Shown one piece after another: positions 7,448 through 15,060 of a stretch of DNA of 32,502 bases. This DNA comes from Alphaproteobacteria bacterium. GTDB taxonomy: Bacteria; Pseudomonadota; Alphaproteobacteria; Reyranellales; Reyranellaceae. The position numbers and the translations under genes were made by a program. The notes beneath the pieces were generated by a model. That model was not told the origin of the DNA. It saw nothing but the letters and a program-made list of their open reading frames with translations, and searched no databases. Position 1 is the stretch's first letter. Each line of letters opens with the position of its first letter. The DNA is taken from contig JAHCJT010000013.1 of NCBI GenBank assembly GCA_026126245.1, positions 1 through 32,502 on the forward strand, in the 5' to 3' direction.

Positions 7448-8482
7448 TCAGCCGCAGGCGTCGAATACTGCAGCGATGGTCGCCCGCCCGGCGCCGGCCC
7501 GCAGCAGCAGGTCCAGCAGCAGCCGCGCCTTCAGCGGCGGCAGGCGGCCGGCATAGATCAGGCCGGCCGCCCGCAGGGCGATCTCCGAGCCGGTTCCCTC
7601 GTAGGTCCGGCGCAGCAACGGCCCGGCGCCGGTGCGCGAGGCGACGACGACCGGCAGTCGCTGCGACAGTGCCGTGAGCCGCTCCACCAGGAGTTCGGGC
7701 ACATGCCCGCCGCCCATGGCGCCCAGTACGACACCGCCGAAACCGAGGTGGCGCGCGTCGGCCAGGACGGCATCGATCAGCGCGCCCTGCTCGCCGAGGC
7801 TGAGCCACAGCAGCGCCACCGGCGCCGCGGCGCCGCCCAGGCGCGCCGCCGGCGATGCACCGATGGCGGTGCGCAGCGTCTGTTTCCAGTCGCGCACCGG
7901 CCGCATCAGCTGCACGACCCGGTCCTCGACCAGGGTCGCGACCGGCCCCGTCGCCGGGCTGCGGAAGGCATCGATGCGGCTGGTCTCGGTCTTGGCGACG
8001 TCGAACGCGGCGTGGACATGGTCGAGCAACGCGACCAGCACGCCGACGTCGTTCGCCCTCGCCCACGGCGCCGCCGCGACGCGCGCCGCGGCCAGCACGT
8101 TGCCCGGCCCGTCGTGCGAGACCATGCCGGTGTTGCGCATCGCCGCCGTCATCACCACCGGGATGTCGACGTCGAGCAGCAGGTCGAGCAGGAAGGCGGT
8201 CTCTTCCAGCGTGTCGGTGCCCTGGGTGACCACCACGCCGTCGACGTCGCGCGCCGTGGCCAGCGCCTCGATGCGCGCCGCCAGCGCATAGACCGCGTCC
8301 AGCGTCAGGTTGCCGCTGCCGGTGCGCGAGATGGTCTCGGCCGTGACATCGGCCACCGTGTCCAGGCCGGGCACCATGCGCACGAGATCGTCGCCGCCCA
8401 GGCCCTGCTTCATGCCCTGCGTGCCAGGCTGCGTGGCGATGGTGCCGCCCAAGGCGAGCAGGCGGATGCGGGGCTGGCTCAT
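7448..8482 (-). CDS. L-asparaginase/glutaminase (type I/II asparaginase family)
   Basis: A 344-residue asparaginase that hydrolyses asparagine (and perhaps glutamine) to the acid and ammonia. The first catalytic Thr lies in LLALGGTIAT (8-17) and the second active-site set in VVVTQGTDTLEETAFLL. VMTAAMRNTGMVSHDGPGN and the Lys-containing VAKTETSRIDAFRSP follow, as in bacterial asparaginases. No signal peptide is seen, so it is probably cytoplasmic. It is the first gene of a likely two-gene unit with the Bug-family binding protein and is divergent from the FMN riboswitch-ribH unit. The start ATG at 8482 fits the family N-terminus. Confidence 0.93.
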   Translation of the reverse strand: MSQPRIRLLALGGTIATQPGTQGMKQGLGGDDLVRMVPGLDTVADVTAETISRTGSGNLTLDAVYALAARIEALATARDVDGVVVTQGTDTLEETAFLLDLLLDVDIPVVMTAAMRNTGMVSHDGPGNVLAAARVAAAPWARANDVGVLVALLDHVHAAFDVAKTETSRIDAFRSPATGPVATLVEDRVVQLMRPVRDWKQTLRTAIGASPAARLGGAAAPVALLWLSLGEQGALIDAVLADARHLGFGGVVLGAMGGGHVPELLVERLTALSQRLPVVVASRTGAGPLLRRTYEGTGSEIALRAAGLIYAGRLPPLKARLLLDLLLRAGAGRATIAAVFDACG

Positions 8483-8611
8483 GTGGCGGCGGCTCCTGTT
8501 GTCCCGATTGTCATCCTACGCCATCGCATCCAAGCCTTGTCCAAAATCGCGTGGTGCGCGCGCGCCGTTGCTGTAGCGTGCCAGCGTCGCAGGAACGCCA
8601 GTTCGTGCGGC

Positions 8612-8762
8612 ATCGTTCTCAGGGCGGGGTGAAAGTCCCCACCGGCGGTAAGCGCGAGCGATCGCGCAAGCCCGCGAGCGCCCGCCGACCGACATCGGCG
8701 GGGTCAGCAGATCCGGTGCGAAGCCGGAGCCGACGGTCACAGTCCGGATGGAAGAGAACGGG
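8612..8762 (+). ncRNA. FMN riboswitch (RFN element)
   Basis: The closing stem P1 is a perfect 7-bp pair, CGTTCTC (8614-8620) with GAGAACG (8754-8760). Inside are the conserved blocks AGGGCGGGGTGAAAGTCCCC (8621-8640), ACCGGCGGTAAG, a variable arm with an 8-bp stem (8681-8688 with 8695-8702), CAGCAGATCCGGTG, and ACGGTCACAGTCCGGATG. These match the RFN consensus. It precedes ribH by 86 nt and should lower its expression when FMN is abundant. Confidence 0.97.
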
Positions 8763-8767
8763 AGGAG

Positions 8768-8804
8768 TCCGGTGCGGCCGTCGCCTGTGCGATGGGCCGC
8801 CGGA
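8768..8804 (+). promoter_or_regulatory. Hairpin in the expression platform of the FMN riboswitch
   Basis: TCCGGTGCGGCC (8768-8779) can pair with GGCCGCCGGA (8795-8804) with one bulge. The CCGGA arm could instead pair with TCCGG inside the aptamer (8743-8747), which would allow ligand-dependent switching. No run of T follows, so a Rho-independent terminator is unlikely. Control of translation or Rho access is more plausible. Confidence 0.45.
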
Positions 8805-8838
8805 TGATGCTCGTACGCCCTGATTCTGTGTTCCCTAG

Positions 8839-9357
<519 letters not shown>

Positions 9358-9420
9358 CCCACGCGGCCCTGCCCGCGCTCTGGCGTGCGAATTGCCCCGA
9401 GAGGCCATATGAGAGCCAAC

Positions 9421-9450
9421 CGGTGTCGATGGCAGGCGCCGTCGACACCG
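9421..9450. terminator. Hairpin between convergent ribH and hyuB
   Basis: CGGTGTCGA (9421-9429) pairs perfectly with TCGACACCG (9442-9450). The stem continues through a G-U pair and GGC/GCC to a 4-nt loop, giving about 13 bp. It lies 64 nt after the ribH stop and 54 nt after the hyuB stop on the other strand. No T-run follows on either side, so a bidirectional terminator role is inferred only from position. Confidence 0.45.
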
Positions 9451-9469
9451 AACAGCCGGCTTCTGGCCA

Positions 9470-9491
9470 CCTTCCCCGGCGCGCGGGAAGG
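9470..9491. repeat. Short C-rich palindrome CCTTCCC/GGGAAGG downstream of hyuB
   Basis: A 7-bp perfect stem around GCGCGC-rich sequence, 13 nt beyond the hyuB stop. It resembles in composition the stems at 15025-15045 and 13469-13495, which also have CCCC/GGGG cores. Confidence 0.4.
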
Positions 9492-9503
9492 GGTCGCCGC
9501 CGG

Positions 9504-10292
9504 TCACTCCGCTGCCGCGGCCTTGATCGCGCCGCTGCCGAACAGCGCTGCCGCCTGCTCTTCGGTGTAGTAGCCGCGCCGCAGGTCGCGGGCGATCAGC
9601 GCCGGATCGCGTTGCCGCGGATCGCCGTAGCCGCCGCCGCCCGGCGTGCTCACCCGCACGACGTCGCCGGGACCGACCTGGATGTCCTGGTCCTTCGACA
9701 GATGCGGCGGCACATAGGTGCTGCCGCCGGCCTCGATGCGCACGGTGTTGACGCCGCCGTCCTGGCCGCCCAGCACGCCCTGCGGCCCGACCCGGCCGTG
9801 GTCCATCACCATCGACACCCGCGCCTCGCCGCGACGGATGCGGATGGCATACTTCACGCCCATGCCGCCGCGATGCCGGCCGGCGCCGCCGGTGCCTACG
9901 GCCAGCGCGAACTCCTCGAACAGCACGGGATAGTACTGCTCGGTCACCTCGATCGGCGGCATCTTGGAGATGCCGATGGTCGAGCAGCCGTTGCTCAGCC
10001 CGTCGCCCTCGTGGCTGCCGCCGTACCCGCCGCCGGTGAAGAGGTACATGATGTAGTGTCGATCACGCTTGGGATCGTAGCCGCCGACGCCCAGATTGCC
10101 CGAGGTGCCGGCCGGCGCCGCGAACAGCTGGTCGGGGATCGCCTGAGTGAGCGCCGCGAACACTGCCTCGGCGATGCGCTGGCTGACCTCGGCGGCACAG
10201 CCCGACACCGGCCGCGGGTACCTGGCGTAGAGAAACGTGCCATCCGGCTCGATGACATGCAGCGGCTCGAAGGTGCCGGCATTGATCAGCAC
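9504..10292 (-). CDS. hyuB: Hydantoinase/oxoprolinase B-type protein, intact C-terminal half only
   Basis: The remaining 262 residues match the C-terminal half of HyuB (N-methylhydantoinase B/5-oxoprolinase beta-type, normally about 520-580 residues). Motifs are NAGTFEPLHVIEPDGTFLYARYPRPVSGCAAEVSQRI, AAPAGTSGNLGVGG, TGGGYGGSHEGDG, GAGRHRGGMGVKYAIRIR and the closing GGGGYGDPRQRDPALIARDL. With HyuA, this family opens cyclic amides such as hydantoins or 5-oxoproline, often with ATP. The coding frame here is clean, but the N-terminal half lies upstream as a relic (10293-11221). The first in-frame start is a GTG at 10292 without a ribosome site, and an in-frame TAA lies about 10 codons further upstream. 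The fragment is therefore probably not functional alone. Confidence 0.85.
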   Translation of the reverse strand: MLINAGTFEPLHVIEPDGTFLYARYPRPVSGCAAEVSQRIAEAVFAALTQAIPDQLFAAPAGTSGNLGVGGYDPKRDRHYIMYLFTGGGYGGSHEGDGLSNGCSTIGISKMPPIEVTEQYYPVLFEEFALAVGTGGAGRHRGGMGVKYAIRIRRGEARVSMVMDHGRVGPQGVLGGQDGGVNTVRIEAGGSTYVPPHLSKDQDIQVGPGDVVRVSTPGGGGYGDPRQRDPALIARDLRRGYYTEEQAAALFGSGAIKAAAAE

Positions 10293-11221
10293 GTCCAGGA
10301 AGATGCTTCGCTGGCCGAATTAGATCGCCGAGCGGGTAGTTGCGTGGCGCTGTTCATCGGCCCGCGACAGGGCGGGCTCGAGCTGACCATGTCGAAAATT
10401 CCGGCGTCTCGCGCTTGGTGATCTTCATGCGGATCGTCGGCGGTGCGTCGACCACGCCGTCAGAGATCGGCAATCGGCAATGCTCTAAGTAGATGCCATC
10501 CAGAGATGGCAACAATCTTAAACCCGCCATCTAACTGCATGGCCCGCCAGCATGACTCAGCGATGGCAGCGCGCCTGCCTTGTCCCTCGCCAGTAGCCCG
10601 GTCCCGTCATTTCAGTCGAGCGCCGTTCGCCAGTGTCGAAGCGCCATCGCCTGAGCCGCGTGTCGCCAATCCGCTGGTCGGCGCAATGCAGATATTACTG
10701 GAGATGATAAGCCAGAATCTCTGGTCCATCGTGCCTTTCTTGGAGAACTTCGCCGGCGGCGGGCGCCGAGGCCTCCCTACTCGGCCTCAGTAAGCGCTGG
10801 CCCAGCCATGGCGCATGCCGCCAGCATCCAGCTGATGGTAGTGTTGGTAATGAGCGAGCAATGCCGCGATAGAGGGCAGCTTGACCCGAAGCGCCGTCCA
10901 TCAAGTACGTACTTCGCCGGGAATAGGGTCGTTGACGTGGGCACGTCGCCCAGGTCGACCATGCCGCCATGGTGGCTCTCAAAGAAGCCCGGTCGATCAC
11001 CCGCGCGGGCCGAGTATTGCATGGTGCCGACGAACGCCAGCAGGCCAGGCTCGCCCCTAGGCAATCAGCGAACTCGTCGACCGCGTCGCAAAGATGCCGT
11101 CCAGGCGGTCCATGCCTTCGAGAATCGGCGAGAGGCCGAGCGCGAGCATGAGTCCATCGTTAGCAGGCCTGGTGAGGCCGTTCTGGATCACGGCCAGGGT
11201 CACGGGGTCGAGGGTGGTCAT
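10293..11221 (-). pseudogene. hyuB: Decayed 5' half of hyuB with many frameshifts and stops
   Basis: Read from an ATG at 11221, the minus strand begins MTTLDPVTLAVIQNGLT and LGLSPILEGMDR, the normal HyuB N-terminus, and then hits TAG where a Gln is expected. Further recognisable HyuB pieces appear in order but in changing frames: GLLAFVGTMQYSARA, VIDRASLR, GGMVDLGDV, VNDP, TYLMD, LYRG, ITNTT, HQLDAGGMRHGWASAY, KKGTMDQ, WLIISSNI, DQRIGD, AQAMAL, DGVVDAP, TIRMKITKRE, SSSPPCRGPMNSAT. At least eight single-base indels and several stops are needed to explain them. Many codons also carry AT-rich substitutions unlike the neighbouring genes. This pattern fits neutral decay of the promoter-proximal half rather than one mutation. 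Only antisense or chance open frames cover it. Confidence 0.88.
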
Positions 11222-11247
11222 GGTATCGGCCTGTCAAGGGAAGACGG

Positions 11248-11342
11248 AACCACAGAGACGCAGAGGCACAGGGAAGATTTGATCGCGCGCCTGCGGCACG
11301 CAGTTTCTTCCGTTTTCCTCTGTGTCTCCAGGCCTCTGTGGT
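11248..11342. repeat. Long imperfect inverted repeat of CCACAGAG...CTCTGTGG type
   Basis: The left arm (11248-11275) begins AACCACAGAGACGCAGAGGC and the right arm (11315-11342) ends TCTCCAGGCCTCTGTGGT. The arms are imperfect complements over about 27 bases around a ~39-base centre. The element fills most of the hyuA-hyuB gap. CCACAGAG(A/G)CACAGAGG-like repeats are seen between genes in many unrelated bacteria. I infer this is a member of such a class, either REP-like or a non-autonomous element. No transposase or target duplication is visible. Confidence 0.75.
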
Positions 11343-11369
11343 GACCTCTTCCGGCATCGTACGGGCGCA

Positions 11370-13418
11370 TCATACGACCTCCAGCACGAGGTTGCCGAGC
11401 GAATCGAGCGACGCCCGGTTGCCGGGCTCGACGACGATGGTGGTGTCGAGCTGCTCGATCACCGCCGGACCGGCAAAGCGCGCATCGAACGGCAGGCGGT
11501 CGCGCGCAAGGATCGGCGTCTCCAGCCAACCGCCCTGCTCGAACCAGACCGGGCGACGGCCGAGCGTGGCGCCGGCCACGTCGCGCGCCTTGTCGCCCTT
11601 GGTGAGCGTTGCCAGGTCGATCGCCGGCCGCCGGCCGATGACGGCGGTGTGCAGGTTGACCAGCACGGCGCGGATCTCCGGCAGCTCGACGCCGAAGCGC
11701 CGCCAGTAGGCCGCCTCGAAGGCGGCACGCAGCTCGGGCACGCTGACGTCGATGCGCGGCAGCGGCACGGTCAGCATGTGGCTCTGGCCCTGGAACTGCA
11801 TGTCGGCGAAGTGCAGCCGCGTCGTGCCCTCGATCGCCACGCCCTCGCGCTCGAGCGTCGCCTCGCCGGCGGCAATATGTTCCTCAAGGATGGCGCGGAC
11901 CTGCGCCGCATCGAGCGCCGGCAGCGGCACATTGACGGTGCGCACGTAGTCGTGCCGCAGGTCGGCCACGACGCAGCCCAGCGCGTTGGTGATGCCGGGC
12001 CGGGCCGGCACCAGCACCTTCGGGATCGCCAGCTCGCGCGCCAGGGCGGCGGCATGCAGCGGACCGGCCCCGCCGAAGGCGAACAGCGCGAAGTCGCGCG
12101 GATCGTAGCCGCGCGCCAGCGACACCAGCCGGATGGCGCCGGCCATCCGGTCGTTGGCGACCCGCAGGATCGCCGCCGCCGCCGCGGTGCTGTCGAGGCC
12201 GAGCGGCTTGCCGATCTCATCGGCGATGCGCTGGCGCACGTGGTCGAGCGATATCTTCGTGTCGACCGACAGCAGGTGATCGGGGTTGAGGCGGCCCAGC
12301 GCCAGGTTCGCGTCGGTGATGGTCGGTCGCTCGCCGCCGCGGCCGTAGCAGATCGGTCCCGGCGTCGCCCCGGCGCTGTGCGGCCCGACGCGCAACAGGC
12401 CGGCGGCGTCGACATGCGCGATCGAGCCGCCGCCGGCGCCGATGGTGTGCACGTCGACCATCGGCACGTGGATCGGGATGCCGTATTCGAGATCGAGCTC
12501 GCTGGAGACCTGCGGCACGCCGTCCTTGATCAGGCCGACATCGGTCGAGGTGCCGCCCATGTCGTAGGTGACGAGGTTCGCCTGACCGCACGCGCGCCCG
12601 GTGTAGGCGGCCGCCATCACGCCCGAGGCGGGCCCGGACATCACCGTGTTGACCGCGTGGCCGGCCACCACCGCGGCCGTCACCGTACCGCCGTTGCCCT
12701 GCATCACCAGCAGATCGCGCGCGAAGCCGCGGTTCTTCAGCTCGCCCGCCAGTCGGCCGATGTAGCGGTCGAGGATCGGCTGGACGGCGGCGTTGACGCT
12801 GGCGGTGGTGCCGCGCTCGTACTCGCGATACTCCGACACGATCGTATGGCCGGCCGTCACATAGGCGTTGGGCCAAAGGCTGCAGGCGATCTCGGCGGCG
12901 CGCCGCTCGTGCGCCGGGTTGATGTAGCTATGCAGGAAATGGATCAGCAGCGCTTCGCATCCGGCATCGCGCAGCCGCTGCACGGCGACGCGCACCGCCG
13001 TCTCGTCGAGCGGTGTCACCACTTCGCCCTCGGCGTCCATCCGTTCTGGCACCTCCAGACGCAGCTCGCGCGGGATCAGCGGCTCAAAGCTGCCGGTCAG
13101 CCCGTAGGGTTTGGGCCGCGTGCGACGCCCCAGCTCCAGCACGTCGCGGAAGCCCCGGGTCGTGATCAGCCCGACCCTGGCGATCTTGCGTTCCAGCAGC
13201 GCATTGGTCGTCGTGGTGGTGCCGTGCACGATGGCCTGCAGCGCGCGCGGATCGAGGCCGGCCGAGTCCAGCGCCGCCACGACACCGAAGGCCTGATTGT
13301 CGGGCGTGGTCAGCACCTTGGCCAGCGACACCGTGCCGGTCGCCTGATCGACCGCGATCAGATCGGTGAAGGTGCCGCCGACGTCGACGCCGACGACGAT
13401 GGTGGGGGCGGCGGTCAT
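11370..13418 (-). CDS. hyuA: Hydantoinase/oxoprolinase A-type protein
   Basis: A full-length 682-residue HyuA (N-methylhydantoinase A/5-oxoprolinase alpha-type), which uses ATP to help open a cyclic amide together with HyuB. Residues 8-25 hold the first phosphate-binding motif, VVGVDVGGTFTDLIAVDQ. Then come IVHGTTTTTNALLERK, GLITTRGFRDVLELGRRTRP, the N-acetyl-like MQGNGG segment and TVMSGPASGVMAA. The second phosphate motif VTYDMGGTSTDVGLIKDG, IGAGGGSIAHVDAAGLLRVGP and FALFAFGGAGPLHA follow. All key elements look intact, unlike its partner hyuB downstream. It lies 104 bp after livF on the same strand, with a stem-loop between. The substrate is not identifiable from sequence; hydantoin, 5-oxoproline, acetone-type or caprolactam-like substrates are all used by relatives. 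Confidence 0.93.
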   Translation of the reverse strand: MTAAPTIVVGVDVGGTFTDLIAVDQATGTVSLAKVLTTPDNQAFGVVAALDSAGLDPRALQAIVHGTTTTTNALLERKIARVGLITTRGFRDVLELGRRTRPKPYGLTGSFEPLIPRELRLEVPERMDAEGEVVTPLDETAVRVAVQRLRDAGCEALLIHFLHSYINPAHERRAAEIACSLWPNAYVTAGHTIVSEYREYERGTTASVNAAVQPILDRYIGRLAGELKNRGFARDLLVMQGNGGTVTAAVVAGHAVNTVMSGPASGVMAAAYTGRACGQANLVTYDMGGTSTDVGLIKDGVPQVSSELDLEYGIPIHVPMVDVHTIGAGGGSIAHVDAAGLLRVGPHSAGATPGPICYGRGGERPTITDANLALGRLNPDHLLSVDTKISLDHVRQRIADEIGKPLGLDSTAAAAAILRVANDRMAGAIRLVSLARGYDPRDFALFAFGGAGPLHAAALARELAIPKVLVPARPGITNALGCVVADLRHDYVRTVNVPLPALDAAQVRAILEEHIAAGEATLEREGVAIEGTTRLHFADMQFQGQSHMLTVPLPRIDVSVPELRAAFEAAYWRRFGVELPEIRAVLVNLHTAVIGRRPAIDLATLTKGDKARDVAGATLGRRPVWFEQGGWLETPILARDRLPFDARFAGPAVIEQLDTTIVVEPGNRASLDSLGNLVLEVV

Positions 13419-13468
13419 GTGCGCGCGCTCCAGTGACCTTTGCGCGACGGTGAGAAGCGCGCGACTTC

Positions 13469-13495
13469 TTCACCTCTCCCCGAGGGGGAGGTGAA
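13469..13495. repeat. Stem-loop in the livF-hyuA gap
   Basis: TTCACC (13469-13474) pairs with GGTGAA (13490-13495), and an inner TCCCC/GGGGA stem closes on the loop GAG; a 2-nt bulge separates them. It lies 51 nt before the hyuA ATG, within the presumed operon. No T-run follows on the minus strand, so it is more likely an RNA-processing or stability element, or a REP-like repeat. Confidence 0.5.
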
Positions 13496-13522
13496 AAGCT
13501 GATCAACCATCATCGTTCCACC

Positions 13523-14254
13523 TCACACCGACAAATACTGCTCGCGCACCGCGGGATCGGCGCGCAGCTCGTCCATGGTGCCGGCGAAGCGCACCCGACC
13601 CTTCTCGACGATCACGGCGCGATCGGCGACCAGCGACGAGAAATGCAGGTTCTGTTCCGACAGCACGACGCACAGACCCTCTTGCCGCAAGGTACGGATG
13701 GCATGCGCCATCTGCTCGACGATCAGCGGTGCGAGGCCCTCCGACGGCTCGTCGAGCAGGACGCATTTGGGATTGCCCATCAGGGTGCGGGCAATGGTCA
13801 GCATCTGCTGCTCGCCACCCGACATGCGCCCGCCTGGCCGGCTCTTCATGCGCCCGAGATTGGGAAACAGCTCGAACAACCGCTCCGGCGTCCAGGTCGG
13901 TGCGTCGGGCCGCGGCTGCTGGCGGCCGACCTCGAGGTTCTCCATCACCGACAGGTCGGTGAAGATGCGACGGTCCTCCGGCACGAAGCCCAGCCCCAGC
14001 CGCGCGATGCGATAGGGCGCCGTGCCGTCGATGCGCACGCCGTCGAAGACGATCTGGCCGGCGGCCGGTCGCACCAGGCCCATGATCGATTTCAGGGTCG
14101 TCGACTTGCCGGCGCCGTTGCGACCCAGCAGCGCCAGCACGTCGCCGGCCGCCGCCGACAGCGCCACATCGGCCAGGATGTGGGCGCGGCCATAGTAGGC
14201 GTGCAGGCCCTCGACCTGCAGCAGGGCGGGTACGGGTGGAGCGTCAGCCGCCAT
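13523..14254 (-). CDS. livF: Branched-chain amino acid-type ABC transporter ATP-binding protein LivF
   Basis: A 243-residue ATPase of the LivF group, one of two cytoplasmic motor subunits of a HAAT-family importer. It has Walker A GRNGAGKST (44-52), the LivF-typical RIARLGLGFVPEDRRIFTDLSVMENL, the signature MSGGEQQMLTIAR, Walker B CVLLDEPSEGL and the H-loop region VVLSEQN. The ATG at 14254 overlaps the end of livG by 11 bp, indicating translational coupling. Together with the fused permease, LivG and LivK it completes a transporter. The next gene in the run is hyuA, suggesting the imported compound is a substrate of the hydantoinase-type enzyme. Confidence 0.95.
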   Translation of the reverse strand: MAADAPPVPALLQVEGLHAYYGRAHILADVALSAAAGDVLALLGRNGAGKSTTLKSIMGLVRPAAGQIVFDGVRIDGTAPYRIARLGLGFVPEDRRIFTDLSVMENLEVGRQQPRPDAPTWTPERLFELFPNLGRMKSRPGGRMSGGEQQMLTIARTLMGNPKCVLLDEPSEGLAPLIVEQMAHAIRTLRQEGLCVVLSEQNLHFSSLVADRAVIVEKGRVRFAGTMDELRADPAVREQYLSV

Positions 14255-15014
14255 GGCCGTACATCACGCCGCTGCCGAGATAGACCGCCTGGACCTGCGG
14301 GTCGGCACGGACCTCGGCCGGCGTGCCCTGGGCGATCAGCCGGCCGCGATCGAGCACGATGACGCGGTCGGCATGCGCGAACACGACGTCCATGTCGTGC
14401 TCGGTGAACAGCACGGCGATGGCGCGTTCGCGTGCCAGCCGCGCCGCCAGCTCCATCAGCTGCACCCGCTCGCGCGGCGCCATGCCGGCGGTCGGCTCGT
14501 CCATCAGCAGCAGCTTCGGGTCGTTGGCCAGCGCCACCGCCAGCTCGACCCGCTTGAGATCGCCATACGCCAGCACGCCACAGACCCGCTCGGCCTGATC
14601 GCGCATCGCGACCCGATCAAGCAGCGCGTCGGCTTCCGCCACATAGAGGTCGCGAGCCCGCGACAGCAGCGAGCCGAGGCGCCGATGGTACGACAGCAGC
14701 GCCATCTGGACATTCTCGCGCACCGTCATCGACACAAAGGTGGCGGTGATCTGGAAGGTGCGGCCGACGCCCAGCCGCCAGATCCGGCGCGGCGCCAGGC
14801 CGGCGATGCTGCGGCCGGCCAGCGACACCGCGCCGGCATCAGGCCGCAGCTGGCCGTTGAGCATGTTGAAGCAGGTCGATTTGCCGGCGCCGTTGGGGCC
14901 GATCATCGCCAGCAATTCGCCGGCGCCGACCGAGAAATCAACCTCGTCGACCGCGCGCACGCCGCCGAACGCCTTGGCCAGGCCGCGTACGTCGAGCACC
15001 GGGGTGCCGGTCAT
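14244..15014 (-). CDS. livG: Branched-chain amino acid-type ABC transporter ATP-binding protein LivG
   Basis: A 256-residue ATPase of the LivG group: Walker A GPNGAGKST (39-47), the LivG-specific LAPRRIWRLGVGRTFQITATFVSMTVRENVQ, LAYGDLKRVELAVALANDPKLLLMDEPTAGM (a variant signature next to Walker B) and ERAIAVLFTEHDMDVVFAHADRVIVLDRG. It pairs with LivF as a heterodimer on the fused permease. It starts with ATG 46 bp after the permease stop, and the gap holds a short GC hairpin. The stop overlaps the start of livF. Confidence 0.95.
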   Translation of the reverse strand: MTGTPVLDVRGLAKAFGGVRAVDEVDFSVGAGELLAMIGPNGAGKSTCFNMLNGQLRPDAGAVSLAGRSIAGLAPRRIWRLGVGRTFQITATFVSMTVRENVQMALLSYHRRLGSLLSRARDLYVAEADALLDRVAMRDQAERVCGVLAYGDLKRVELAVALANDPKLLLMDEPTAGMAPRERVQLMELAARLARERAIAVLFTEHDMDVVFAHADRVIVLDRGRLIAQGTPAEVRADPQVQAVYLGSGVMYGHGG

Positions 15015-15024
15015 GGACGACTTC

Positions 15025-15045
15025 CTTCCCCACGCCGTGGGGAGG
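15025..15045. repeat. GC-rich stem-loop between livHM and livG
   Basis: TCCCCAC (15027-15033) and GTGGGGA (15037-15043) form a perfect 7-bp stem with loop GCC, extended by a flanking CC/GG pair. It lies 11 nt before the livG start codon on the minus strand, close enough to affect ribosome loading. It resembles the CCCC/GGGG-core stems elsewhere in this cluster. Confidence 0.5.
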
Positions 15046-15060
15046 AGCGCGGTGCGGCCG

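Noticed and set aside
10443..11344. Plus-strand open frames over the hyuA-hyuB region
   Set aside because: They lie opposite the decayed hyuB half and show no family similarity, while the minus strand carries recognisable HyuB pieces.
11322..13436. 704-codon plus-strand open frame
   Set aside because: It is antisense to hyuA, which has all family motifs in frame; the product looks like a low-complexity shadow.
13469..13495. Rho-independent terminator between livF and hyuA
   Set aside because: The stem is followed by no T-run on the minus strand, and the genes continue in the same direction, so it is listed as a stem-loop only.
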